From Sphingomonas sp. UNC305MFCol5.2 (lineage in GTDB: Bacteria; Pseudomonadota; Alphaproteobacteria; Sphingomonadales; Sphingomonadaceae), in the NCBI RefSeq assembly GCF_000712135.1, contig NZ_JOOE01000003.1, positions 434,001 through 498,000 of the forward strand: DNA of 64,000 nucleotides, given 5' to 3'. This document shows, piece by piece, positions 9,020 to 17,315 of the stretch. A program made the position numbers and the translations under genes. How positions within the stretch are numbered: position 1 is the stretch's first letter; every line of letters starts with the position of its first letter. The notes beneath the pieces are model-generated. The model saw only the letters and a list, made by a program, of their open reading frames with translations. It was not told the DNA's origin and did not search any database.

Positions 9020-9045
9020 GGACCGGAGCCGAACGACCCCGGTCC
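9020..9045 (-). promoter_or_regulatory. Hairpin between precursor-peptide gene and downstream operon
   Basis: GGACCGG (9020-9026) and CCGGTCC (9039-9045) form a 7-bp perfect stem with a 12-base loop. The hairpin sits in the 77-base gap after the peptide stop. There is no T-run, so it is not a classical terminator. It may act as an attenuator or mRNA-stability element that lets the peptide be made in excess over the enzymes, a common layout in peptide secretion operons. The stem is seen; the role is inferred. Confidence 0.45.
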
Positions 9046-9054
9046 GGAGGCAAG

Positions 9055-9396
9055 TTAGCAGCGAACCTTCGCCTTGGCACCGTAGCGGATGTCGTTGGGT
9101 CCGCTGAACGGATTGTAAATTGGCGTAATCGTGAACGGCCCAACCGGAATGCCGAAATCTTGCGCGCTGGCGGCGACATAGTTGGTCAGTCCTGCGCTAT
9201 CCATTGTATTGGCGGCAGACTGATAGTCGACCAGCGCCTGATCACTGATCATGTCGGTCGGCGTAATTTCGTAGCTATCACCAATATAGGTCATATTGAC
9301 ATAGTCACCGACATCGCCGCCGCCCTCGATCGGCTCCGGTACTGAATACAGCCCACCAGAGATAGTCTGCAGGTCTTCTTCGGAAAGAACGCGCAT
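9055..9396 (-). CDS. Double-glycine leader precursor peptide, probable substrate of the C39 exporter
   Basis: This 113-residue protein begins MRVLSEEDLQTISGG, a classic GG leader with the hydrophobic pattern before Gly-Gly. Cleavage would release a chain of about 98 residues starting LYSVPEP. The mature part is acidic, rich in Asp, Tyr, Pro and Gly, and has a single cysteine as its last residue (KAKVRC). The ATG at 9396 has GGAGG 8 bases upstream and matches the leader start, so the open frame upstream is not used. It heads the operon that encodes the C39 exporter, adaptor, ACP, ketosynthase and LpxL-like protein. The chain is long for a bacteriocin, and I recognise no homologue. Confidence 0.85.
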   Translation of the reverse strand: MRVLSEEDLQTISGGLYSVPEPIEGGGDVGDYVNMTYIGDSYEITPTDMISDQALVDYQSAANTMDSAGLTNYVAASAQDFGIPVGPFTITPIYNPFSGPNDIRYGAKAKVRC

Positions 9397-9692
9397 GAAA
9401 GCCCTCCAAGGTTGCTCCGTCACGAGCCAGATGGTAACGCTGCACACGACACTTGTCGGATATGCCATACCCGTTTATCCGGTCAATGCAAAATGTCGTA
9501 AAGAAACAATTGTATCACGAATATATCACATAAAATCACAGCTTGATTGCGTTACTCGGATAAGCAGTGTAAAAATCGACGGAATTCGCCATTGTGGTGG
9601 TAATTTCATGTTACATGGCGCTCCCTTGTCGCGCGATCTAACCATCGATCACGCGAGCGAACCGCCGGACACCTCTAGATGGGAGGGGTAGC
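9397..9692. promoter_or_regulatory. Divergent promoter region of the peptide operon
   Basis: This intergenic stretch is clearly more AT-rich than its surroundings, especially 9485-9545. It separates the leftward peptide operon from the rightward exported-protein gene. It must carry both promoters and probably the control site for the system. I cannot assign exact -35/-10 boxes with confidence, and I see no gene in it. Confidence 0.55.
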
Positions 9693-10409
9693 GTGTCAGC
9701 GTCGAAGGGTAAGATCGAGCTACTTGCCGTGGCAGTGTTCGTTTCAATAGCCACGATGCCGGCCAGTCTGGGAACGCCGGCGTCCCCCCGATCGATCGAC
9801 GCAATCCTGGCCGAACGTCTTGCCGTTCTGAATGCGGAAAGGGGCGCGAGTTTGCCTTCGAGCGCGCGGCTTTCAGCGGACGACGACGTCGGTTTGCTCG
9901 ACGTCTCCGGGCGCGACACGATTGCACTTCCGACCGCGGCAGTCGGAATGACTCGAAGTGTGCGCGAGCTTGATTTCCTGTTGCGCATCAAGATCATGGC
10001 GTTGCGCGCCGGGGAGGCGGCCGGCCCGAGCAGGCAAGGGCGTTTCCTCGCGGGCTTGGCCGGACTCTATGCAAGTGAGGCAGTAAGCAGTCGGGATCGG
10101 CTCGACCGGGATCGTCCGATCCCCTACATACCGCCCAGCGCACTGGACAATATTCCCGCGCCGGCCAGTGACGATCGGCTTGCGGAACTGCTTAGACTGT
10201 CACTCGTCAAGACGGGTTGCGAGGGGCAGGCAATCGATCTCTTGCATCGCATCTCTGCCATTTCGCCGATAGCGCGGCATAGGAAAATTACGCGCGATTC
10301 GCGAGAAGTGCTGCGGCTTCTTGGCGCGCTCGCCTATCATCCAGATACCCAATGCTCCACCGATCCGCTCGATTCGGACTATGTCCAGGCGGTAGCGAAA
10401 ATCCGCTGA
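9693..10409 (+). CDS. Exported protein of unknown function, divergent from the peptide operon
   Basis: This 238-residue protein starts at GTG 9693, supported by a strong GGGAGGGG Shine-Dalgarno at 9681-9688. It has a signal peptide or N-terminal anchor (IELLAVAVFVSIATMPASLG). The rest is largely helical and charged, with two cysteines (KTGCEGQ and TQCSTD). I recognise no domain. Because it is divergent from the GG-peptide operon and shares its upstream region, it may belong to that system, for example as immunity, chaperone or surface partner. That is inference from position alone. Confidence 0.6.
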   Translation: MSASKGKIELLAVAVFVSIATMPASLGTPASPRSIDAILAERLAVLNAERGASLPSSARLSADDDVGLLDVSGRDTIALPTAAVGMTRSVRELDFLLRIKIMALRAGEAAGPSRQGRFLAGLAGLYASEAVSSRDRLDRDRPIPYIPPSALDNIPAPASDDRLAELLRLSLVKTGCEGQAIDLLHRISAISPIARHRKITRDSREVLRLLGALAYHPDTQCSTDPLDSDYVQAVAKIR

Positions 10410-10660
10410 GGCGACGGGCTCCGGCCATTCATGTCGGTCGTGAAGAGAGCGCATCGCGCTGATGCGGCGCGGTTTATGCTTCACTCGAATGCCGGGCACA
10501 AAATCCCGGAACCGGATGGCAAAAGACGCGAATGCGGATCGCGCAGGACATCAGGAGACGTGACCGCGCCCCGCACGCGGGGAGCAATGCGGCCGCCGCT
10601 GCCGCCGCCAACGTCCATCCGCGCATGCTTCTCCTGTTTGCGATCTCTTGCCGGCCGGCA
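10410..10660. other. Intergenic region between convergent genes
   Basis: This stretch lies between the exported unknown gene and the LytTR gene, which converge. A short CCCCGC/GCGGGG dyad at 10569-10582 might aid termination, but it has no T-run. No gene was recognised. Confidence 0.4.
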
Positions 10661-11371
10661 TCACTGGCAGCCCCCGGGAGACGCTTGGCCCTCCAGTAAA
10701 CGGCGCTCGACCATCTGGAGCCGACGTCGGCTGATGGGTGCGAACTGGCCACCTGCCATCCTGAGAGCGGCGCCCCCCTCCTGGCGGACGATCGCCGAAG
10801 CATGCGCGACATTGACGATGTGCGAGCGGTGGACGCGAATGAAATTCGGCGGGAGGCGTCGCTCGAGCAGGGTAAGGCCGCCGTCGTGGAGCAAGTGCCT
10901 GCCGTCGATGGTCACCAGCTCGGCATAATCATCGGCTCCCTGGATACGGACCAGATCATCGCAATCGACGATCTCGGCGCGGCCGATGCTCCGCACGACG
11001 AGCGATGGACGCCGCTGTCCGGCGTCCATCGCGGCGAGCCGGTCGAGTGCGCGGGCAAGTCTTGCCGGAACGATCGGCTTGGGCACGAAGTCCAGCACCG
11101 CATGGTCGAAGGCCTCGAGCGAGCGGTCGGCATGCGCCGACACGACCACGCAGGGTGTCCGTCCGGCCGCACGCATGACTTCGAACCCGTCGCTGCCGCC
11201 GAGGTTTAGATCGAGCAGGATGCCATCGAAAGCGACGGTTTCGAGTTGTTCGACGGCCGACGCGACATGATCGACGCAGCAGAATGAAGCGCGATTCCCC
11301 AGATAATCGCCAACCAGCCGAACCAGCCGGCGCATCGCGGATGCTTCATCCTCGACCAGCAGCAGTCTCAT
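10661..11371 (-). CDS. LytTR-family response regulator
   Basis: This 236-residue protein has an N-terminal receiver (acidic pocket VEDE, phospho-acceptor Asp54 in LLDLNLGG, Lys in FVPKPI). The C-terminal LytTR DNA-binding domain has DDLVRIQGADDYAEL, HDGGLTLLERRLP and FIRVHRSHIVN. It is the output partner of the LytS-like kinase just upstream, whose stop overlaps this start by 4 bases (ATGA). Such pairs typically control envelope or secretion genes; the target here is unknown. Confidence 0.93.
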   Translation of the reverse strand: MRLLLVEDEASAMRRLVRLVGDYLGNRASFCCVDHVASAVEQLETVAFDGILLDLNLGGSDGFEVMRAAGRTPCVVVSAHADRSLEAFDHAVLDFVPKPIVPARLARALDRLAAMDAGQRRPSLVVRSIGRAEIVDCDDLVRIQGADDYAELVTIDGRHLLHDGGLTLLERRLPPNFIRVHRSHIVNVAHASAIVRQEGGAALRMAGGQFAPISRRRLQMVERRLLEGQASPGGCQ

Positions 11372-13053
11372 GAGAGGGCGCCGGTGACGATGGTGGTGCG
11401 CCAGATGCTGCCGCTCACGGCCCGGGCATCGACCGTGGCCTCCGCTCCGAACGCCGCCGCAATCTGGGCACCGATATAAGCGAGCCCCGTCCCCGTCCTG
11501 AGGGATCCGTCACCGCCGCGCAGGCTTGCGGGTGTCGTCAGTTCGAGCAAACCGAGCAGGGGCCCGGCGCGGACGATCTTCAACGAGAAGCTTGCGCCGT
11601 CGGCATATCGGCCATGCACCAGCGCATTCTCGACCAGTGTGAGAAGGATGCCGGGGGGAATCTGGAGGGTTGCGGTGTCTCCATCAACATCGAGCCCGAG
11701 CCTGGCATCGGTGCGAAACGCCATCAATCTCAGATGGGCGCGGCAAAGCCCGATCTCCTCGTCGAGCGCGATCAGCGGCTGCCCGGCGATCCTTGCGAGG
11801 GTGCGGAACTCGTCGCCGAGCAATTCTATCATTTCGACGCCGGCTTTCGGATCGCTTTCGACCCACTCAACCAGGCTGTTGAGCGTGTTGAGCAGGAAAT
11901 GCGGCGCGATGCTCTGCCGCAGAAGCGCCGTCTCCAGACCCGCCGCGCGCATCGCCGCGCTCGCCGCCTCGCGCTGGGCCCTTCTGAGGACAAGGATCTG
12001 GTCGGCGAACAGAATGGCGGCCAGCCCCGCCAGCGTGAGATATTGCGCACCGTCGAGGAAATCCGGCTGGAGCGCCAGCAGGGTGATGAAGACCGCCAGC
12101 GCGGCCAGCAGAAGGCCGGCGCGCAGCCCCTTTCCGTCGCGCCGTCTGGCGGCGGTGGAGACGGCGGCGATTGCGCCCGATGCGCCAAGTGCGAGGACCA
12201 GCATCGATCGCGCATCCTCGGCGATCGGCAACAGCCACACGCTGATCATGGCAACCGCTCCTCCCGATACCCAGGCAGCCAGGGTATCGCGCCGATAATG
12301 CCATGCCGCATAGGCGAGCATCGACATGCCGACCCCGCTCGCGCAGATCATGATGATGAGCAGACGCGGCCCCTGCCAGGGATATGGAAGGGCCAGGACT
12401 CCGCGGGACACTTCGGCCGCCAATTGCGCCAGCGTCGCGGCCGACAAGGCAGCAAGAGCGAGCGAGCCCAAGTTGCGGCGGTCGGCGAACCACGCGCCGC
12501 CGAAGAAGATCGCGGCGATGGCGAAGATGCCGGCGGTCGCCAAGGCAGGAAGATAATAGCGCAGGAGAGGCGCTTGCGGCCCGGTATATTCCTCGACGTC
12601 GATCTGCACGACGGGATGTCCTACGCGCCAGGGCTGGTGCCAGGAGGAGAGGTGCGCGACCAGGACATTGTCGCCCGGTCGGAGGATAGTGGGCGCAAGC
12701 GGCCAGACTGCGTCGAACGTACCGGGTGTCTCGGCCGATGCGTCGGTGCCCGGCCTGCCGTTCGCCCCGAGGCGAGTGTCGTTCCACCAGACCTCGCTCG
12801 CCGCCATAGCGGCGATCCGTAGACCGAGCGGCCGATCGCTCCGCGGCAGCGGAATGATCGCCTTGATCCAGACCGGTCCGTCCTGGCTGTCGATCGCATC
12901 CACCGTCGTGCTGCGGCATGACGGTTCGGTGAATGCCGGCGGAGTCCCGGCGGGAACGGCGCACAGGACGACGTCGCGCACGTCGAGGAAATCGGCTGCC
13001 CGAACGGGCGGCGCGAGGAGGAATACCAGAAGGATCGCCGCGAGCCGGATCAT
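11368..13053 (-). CDS. LytS/YehU-type sensor histidine kinase with 7TM-DISM-like sensor
   Basis: This 561-residue membrane kinase has a signal peptide, a periplasmic beta-rich domain (about residues 25-165, including SEVWWNDTRLG) like the DISMED2 sensors, and about seven transmembrane helices (170-350). The cytoplasmic His_kinase domain has the phospho-acceptor in APHFLLNTLNSL, an N box VENALVHG and a degenerate GTGLAYIG G box. It is translationally coupled to the LytTR regulator. The periplasmic sugar-binding-like fold suggests sensing of a carbohydrate or envelope ligand (known for the family, not shown here). Confidence 0.9.
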   Translation of the reverse strand: MIRLAAILLVFLLAPPVRAADFLDVRDVVLCAVPAGTPPAFTEPSCRSTTVDAIDSQDGPVWIKAIIPLPRSDRPLGLRIAAMAASEVWWNDTRLGANGRPGTDASAETPGTFDAVWPLAPTILRPGDNVLVAHLSSWHQPWRVGHPVVQIDVEEYTGPQAPLLRYYLPALATAGIFAIAAIFFGGAWFADRRNLGSLALAALSAATLAQLAAEVSRGVLALPYPWQGPRLLIIMICASGVGMSMLAYAAWHYRRDTLAAWVSGGAVAMISVWLLPIAEDARSMLVLALGASGAIAAVSTAARRRDGKGLRAGLLLAALAVFITLLALQPDFLDGAQYLTLAGLAAILFADQILVLRRAQREAASAAMRAAGLETALLRQSIAPHFLLNTLNSLVEWVESDPKAGVEMIELLGDEFRTLARIAGQPLIALDEEIGLCRAHLRLMAFRTDARLGLDVDGDTATLQIPPGILLTLVENALVHGRYADGASFSLKIVRAGPLLGLLELTTPASLRGGDGSLRTGTGLAYIGAQIAAAFGAEATVDARAVSGSIWRTTIVTGALS

Positions 13054-13250
13054 GATCCGCCTTATAGAGCGAATTCCTCCATGGTCTTGCCGCCTGCCGA
13101 CCTGATCCTGCCGTTCACCGATCGGACGCCAATATGACGGGCGCTATCGCTAGAAAGCGGGACTGTCCCGGCGATTGTTGCAGGGCGAGATCGGCCCCTT
13201 GGCCCCCCTTCGATCCGGCCAACACAGGATCAATGACTGGAAGGCGACGC

Positions 13251-14753
13251 ATGCGCAACCTCACTCGATCGCTCACTCTCTGCCTCCTCGCGGCAAGTCC
13301 ATTGGCCGCGTCGCCGTCGCCGGCGGCAGCCGCTGACGCGTCGACCGGGCTGGTCCTCACACCGGGAGTGGAAACCGCCTCCGACGGCAGGCCCGTCCAT
13401 TACGAAATCGGCACGATACTCGTTCCGGAAAACCGCTCGAAACGCGAGAGTCGCCAGATCGGCGTTGGCGTCCTCCGCGTGAAGGCACGCGTGGCGACCA
13501 AGGCGCCGCCGATCTTCCTGCTCGTCGGCGGCCCTGGCCTCACCCTGCTCAACACGATCGGCGACAAGAGCGCGTCCGCACGGCACCGGCTGCGATATTG
13601 GCTGGACTATAGTGCCGGTGCCGACCTCGTCATCGTCGAGCAGCGCGGATTCACGATACGGGGCGATATGCTCGAGCTGCGCTATCCGGCGATGCCGCTG
13701 GATCGTCCGACCACGGTTGCGGACAATGTCGCAGTGACCCTGGCGCTGGCGAAAACCGCCAGCGCCAGGAACCCGGGGCACGATCTTGCCGGCTATACGA
13801 TCGCCGAATGCGCCGACGATGTCGACGCGGTGCGTCAGGCGCTAGGCTATCCGCGCATCTCGCTACTCGGAGCGAGCTTCGGTTCGCAGTGGAGCTTCGC
13901 TGTGATGAAGCGCCATCCCGGAATCGTCGCGCGGGCGCTCATCTCGGCGGTCGAACCGCTCAATAATGGCTACGACATGCCCTCGCAGGTCTACGCCGCC
14001 ATGCAGCGGATCGCGTTCGAAGCCGAGCAGGACAAGGCGCTGCAGCCTTACATTCCGGCCGGCGGATTGATGGCGGCCGCTCGCGCGGTACGCGACCGAC
14101 TGGCGACCGGCCCGATCGTCGTGACGCTAGCGGGCGAGGCCGGCGGGCCCACTGCCGTTACGATCGGGCTCGGGGACTTCCAGCAATCGCTCGTCGACCA
14201 TGCCGCCACCGCCGCCGGCTGGCCGGCCTTCGTCATCGATCTCTACCATGGACGCTATGATCGCTGGGCGCGGGAAGTGATCGACGGCCGCAAGGCTTTC
14301 GACACCAATCTGATCTCACCGCTGATCGATACGGCCACCGGCGTCGGCGCAAAGCGCGAGCGCCAGCTCCTGACCGACCCCGCGCTGGACATCATCGGAC
14401 CGTGGAATTTCGCGACCTACCTCGCCTCTGCAGACACTTGGCCGACCGAGGACCTCGGCGACGCGTTCCGGCTGCCGACGAGGGACGATACCCCTATCCT
14501 GTTCGTCCAGGGAGATTGGGATACCAACACACCCATCGAAAATCTGTTCGGGATCCTGCCTTACTATCCCAACGCCCGCACGATCATCGTGCATCGCGGT
14601 CAGCACGCCGGTTCGCTGCAATTGCTCCGGGATCGGCCCGATCTGTGGAGCGCCGCCATGAAGTTCCTGAACGAAGGCGCCATGTCGGATCTGCCCGTCG
14701 AAGCCGAGCTGGCGCCAGTACGATTTGATCTGCCCGACCGCGCTCCTCTCTAG
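13251..14753 (+). CDS. Exported alpha/beta hydrolase, tripeptidyl/prolyl aminopeptidase-like
   Basis: This protein of about 500 residues has a signal peptide (LTLCLLAASPLAASPSPAAA). The catalytic serine is in LLGASFGSQW, the acid in QGDWDTNTP and the histidine in VHRGQHAGS. The layout, with an N-terminal strand set (LVGGPGLT), a cap, and a C-terminal TAP-like part, matches the proline iminopeptidase/TAP family. I chose ATG 13251, which has GGAAGG 6 bases upstream; ATG 13233 is possible and adds 6 residues. It likely trims peptides in the periplasm. It is a single gene, divergent from the kinase pair. Confidence 0.85.
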   Translation: MRNLTRSLTLCLLAASPLAASPSPAAAADASTGLVLTPGVETASDGRPVHYEIGTILVPENRSKRESRQIGVGVLRVKARVATKAPPIFLLVGGPGLTLLNTIGDKSASARHRLRYWLDYSAGADLVIVEQRGFTIRGDMLELRYPAMPLDRPTTVADNVAVTLALAKTASARNPGHDLAGYTIAECADDVDAVRQALGYPRISLLGASFGSQWSFAVMKRHPGIVARALISAVEPLNNGYDMPSQVYAAMQRIAFEAEQDKALQPYIPAGGLMAAARAVRDRLATGPIVVTLAGEAGGPTAVTIGLGDFQQSLVDHAATAAGWPAFVIDLYHGRYDRWAREVIDGRKAFDTNLISPLIDTATGVGAKRERQLLTDPALDIIGPWNFATYLASADTWPTEDLGDAFRLPTRDDTPILFVQGDWDTNTPIENLFGILPYYPNARTIIVHRGQHAGSLQLLRDRPDLWSAAMKFLNEGAMSDLPVEAELAPVRFDLPDRAPL

Positions 14754-14953
14754 ATCGAATAAGGTCGTGAGGATCGCAGCTTCATTGCGTGCACCTCGAC
14801 ATAACGCGGCCGGCGGATTGCCGTTTATCGCGACGAGCACATCAGCGAATGGCCGATTTCAGGATCGACGCTCGTGCCGCCGACGACGGCAATGCGGGCG
14901 CGAAGCATTAGAGGGAACATCATAAGAGATATGTGGGCGATGCGAGGAGATGC

Positions 14954-15889
14954 TTACCCGGCCGCATTCCCTTCACTCGCGGCGGACGATGGTGCGAGGC
15001 GGGCTGGGAGCTCCGCAGCCAGTATTTCGATCGCCAGTCGGACTCTGAGTGGCAGATGCCTCGCCTCTGGCCACACGGCGTGGTTCTCGAAAGCGAAGGA
15101 ATGCCGGCCGCCAAGCACTTCGACGAGCGAACCGTTGTCCAGATAAGGCCTTGCCAACCACCATGGGATCCAGGCCAAGCCGGCTCCGCCCGCAGCCGCG
15201 TCGGCGACCGCGGCCAGATCATTGAGCCGCAAGCGGCTTGAAGGCGAGACCTCGACGGTCCGGCCGTCCTCCTCACGGAACAGCCAGGTGTGGCTCCATC
15301 CTGGCCGGGCGTACATCACGGCGTGATGCTCTGTCAGGTCTGCCAACGTCTGTGGGGCCCCCACCGCGTCCAGCAGATGGGGCGAGGCGCACACGACCAT
15401 GGGGTGACTTCCCAGCCGCATCGTTTTCAGGCCTGTTTGGTCTTCGGGCTGCCCAGTGCGCACCGACAGGTCATAGGCTCCCGCGGCAATATCCACGATC
15501 CGATCGTCCATCGACATGTCGAGCTGAAGTGTGGGGTGCCGGCCCGCCAGCTCAATCAACAGCGGTGCCACGCATACCCTGCCGAGAAGTGCCGGCATCG
15601 TCACGCGCAGCGTGCCGTGAGGCGTGTTGAGATGGTCGGATGCGAGCGCGTCGGCGGCCTCGACTTCTTGAAGGATCGTCCGGCATCGGTCGTAATAGGC
15701 ACGCCCGAACTCCGTCAAAGTTTGTCTGCGAGTCGTCCTGTTGAGGAGCCGCACGCCGAGCCGCGTCTCCAGATACTGAACGTGCTTGCCCACCATCGTC
15801 GGCGATAGCCCGCTTGCCTCCGCAGCAGCGGCGAAGGACCCCAGGTCCACGGCCTTGACGAAGGTCGCCATGCTCGAGAGTCGATCCAT
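14954..15889 (-). CDS. LysR-family transcriptional regulator
   Basis: This 311-residue protein has an N-terminal winged HTH (MATFVKAVDLGSFAAAAEAS, then MVGKHVQYLETRLGVRLLNRTTR) and a periplasmic-binding-like effector domain. The length is normal for LysR. It is divergent from the MDR-family oxidoreductase with 98 bases between them. This is the usual arrangement for a LysR protein that controls the gene facing it and itself. Confidence 0.93.
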   Translation of the reverse strand: MDRLSSMATFVKAVDLGSFAAAAEASGLSPTMVGKHVQYLETRLGVRLLNRTTRRQTLTEFGRAYYDRCRTILQEVEAADALASDHLNTPHGTLRVTMPALLGRVCVAPLLIELAGRHPTLQLDMSMDDRIVDIAAGAYDLSVRTGQPEDQTGLKTMRLGSHPMVVCASPHLLDAVGAPQTLADLTEHHAVMYARPGWSHTWLFREEDGRTVEVSPSSRLRLNDLAAVADAAAGGAGLAWIPWWLARPYLDNGSLVEVLGGRHSFAFENHAVWPEARHLPLRVRLAIEILAAELPARLAPSSAASEGNAAG

Positions 15890-15987
15890 TCCATACTCCG
15901 GTTACCGATTGCCTCGCTCTCTACGCCATTTATCCATGGCCACATCCTGTCCAGGCACGATTACGTCATTTTCTGAAGGAGTGCCGC

Positions 15988-16977
15988 ATGGCCAGGATTG
16001 TTCGCTTCTATCGCCTTGGCGGTCCCGAGGTCCTTGAGATCGAGGAGAATCCGGTCACGGAGCCGCAGGAAGGCGAGGTGCGGATAGATGTTCGCGCGCT
16101 CGGTCTGAACCGCGCCGAATCCTTGTTCCGCAGCGGCATCTACATCGAACGGCCCGAGCTTCCCTCTGGGTCCGGACTAGAGGCGGCAGGCATTGTCGAA
16201 AGTGTCGGGCCTCGCGTCACCGGGCTGTCGGTCGGGGATCACGTCGCGCTCATCCCACCAATCTCGATGCGGCAGCGACCCGTCCATTCGGAATTGGTCA
16301 ACTTCCCGGCTGAGTTCGTCGTCCCGATGCCGGCCGGCCAGTCTTTCGACGAAGCGGCGGCGACGTGGATGGCGTATCTGACCGCGTACGGAGCCCTGAT
16401 TGGGCCGGGGGAGCTCGATGCCGGCGACCACGTGGTCATCACAGCCGCATCGAGCAGCGTAGGACTGGCGGCGATCCAGATCGTGAACGCGGTGGGCGGC
16501 CTCTCGATTGCGGTGACCAGGTCGGACAGCAAGCGGACCGCGCTGCTCGAAGCGGGCGCCGCACATGTCGTGACCAGCGATAGAGACGGCGTGGCCGTCG
16601 CAATCCGCGACATCTCGGGCGATGGAGGTCCCCGAGTGATCCTCGACGCCGTGGGAGGACGGCTGCTCCCCGAGTTGGTCGCCGCGGTGGCAGCCGGTGG
16701 CATTATCGTCAGCTATGGTGCCCAGGACGCCCGCACAAGTGACTTGCCGCCGGCAGCATTGCTGGCGAAGAGTCTGACGATACGCGGATATCTGGTTCAC
16801 GAGCTTGTCCGGGACCCCGCGAAGCTAATGGCCGCCAAGGCGTTCATCCTGGATAATCTGACCTCCGGCGTTTTCCGTCCCATCATCTCCCGCACATTTG
16901 CCCTGGAGGAGATTCGCGGGGCCTATGCGTATCTCGAGGCCGGCGAGCAGATCGGCAAGGTGGTGGTCACTGTCTAG
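15988..16977 (+). CDS. Zinc-independent MDR oxidoreductase (quinone oxidoreductase type)
   Basis: This 329-residue medium-chain dehydrogenase/reductase has a GroES-like N-terminus (LGLNRAESLFRSG, PSGSGLEAAGIVESVG) and a Rossmann NADPH site (ITAASSSVGLAAIQI). The structural-zinc cysteines are absent, as in quinone oxidoreductases. AAGGAG lies 7-9 bases upstream of the ATG. It probably reduces a quinone or enone using NADPH under control of the divergent LysR regulator. Substrate unknown. Confidence 0.9.
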   Translation: MARIVRFYRLGGPEVLEIEENPVTEPQEGEVRIDVRALGLNRAESLFRSGIYIERPELPSGSGLEAAGIVESVGPRVTGLSVGDHVALIPPISMRQRPVHSELVNFPAEFVVPMPAGQSFDEAAATWMAYLTAYGALIGPGELDAGDHVVITAASSSVGLAAIQIVNAVGGLSIAVTRSDSKRTALLEAGAAHVVTSDRDGVAVAIRDISGDGGPRVILDAVGGRLLPELVAAVAAGGIIVSYGAQDARTSDLPPAALLAKSLTIRGYLVHELVRDPAKLMAAKAFILDNLTSGVFRPIISRTFALEEIRGAYAYLEAGEQIGKVVVTV

Positions 16978-17191
16978 ACGTTCTCGGCATTTGGTCGCCG
17001 GGCCACTTCACCTGCCAAGCCTTATCCCAACTGCGTGTCGGTTGCCGCCTGGATGAAGGAACATCTGCTTTTGGACGGTGGGGCGATCGTGCCGCATGAC
17101 CGAATGTGGGGGCACGAAGCAGCCGAAAGCGGAGGCATTCTTATTTCGGATATGAGGCGGTTTTAACCGGGCACGACAAAGATCGTCGATA

Positions 17192-17267
17192 TGGTGGGCG
17201 GTGACGGGCTCGAACCGCCGACCCTCTCGGTGTAAACGAGATGCTCTACCAACTGAGCTAACCGCCC
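17192..17267 (-). tRNA. tRNA-Val (anticodon TAC)
   Basis: Read on the minus strand, this is a complete 76-nt cloverleaf. The acceptor stem GGGCGGT pairs with ACCGCCC, the D arm is GCTCAGTTGGTAGAGC, the anticodon stem is TCTCG/CGAGA with loop TTTACAC, and the T arm carries GGTTCGAGCC. The discriminator A is followed by an encoded CCA. Positions 34-36 are TAC, giving valine. No integrase or attachment repeat was seen beside it. Confidence 0.97.
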
Positions 17268-17315
17268 TTGCGCCCCGCCGATGCCAAAAGCGGCGCGCGG
17301 GGGCAAGGCCCGGTT

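Noticed and set aside
1665..9396. Aryl polyene/dialkylresorcinol-type pigment cluster
   Set aside because: A ketosynthase, ACP and LpxL-like protein are shared with such clusters, but no dehydratase, ketoreductase or ammonia-lyase/AMP-ligase is present, while a C39 exporter and GG-peptide are.
17192..17267. tRNA-Val as the edge of an integrated island
   Set aside because: No integrase, no repeat of the tRNA 3' end and no change in gene content were seen beside it.
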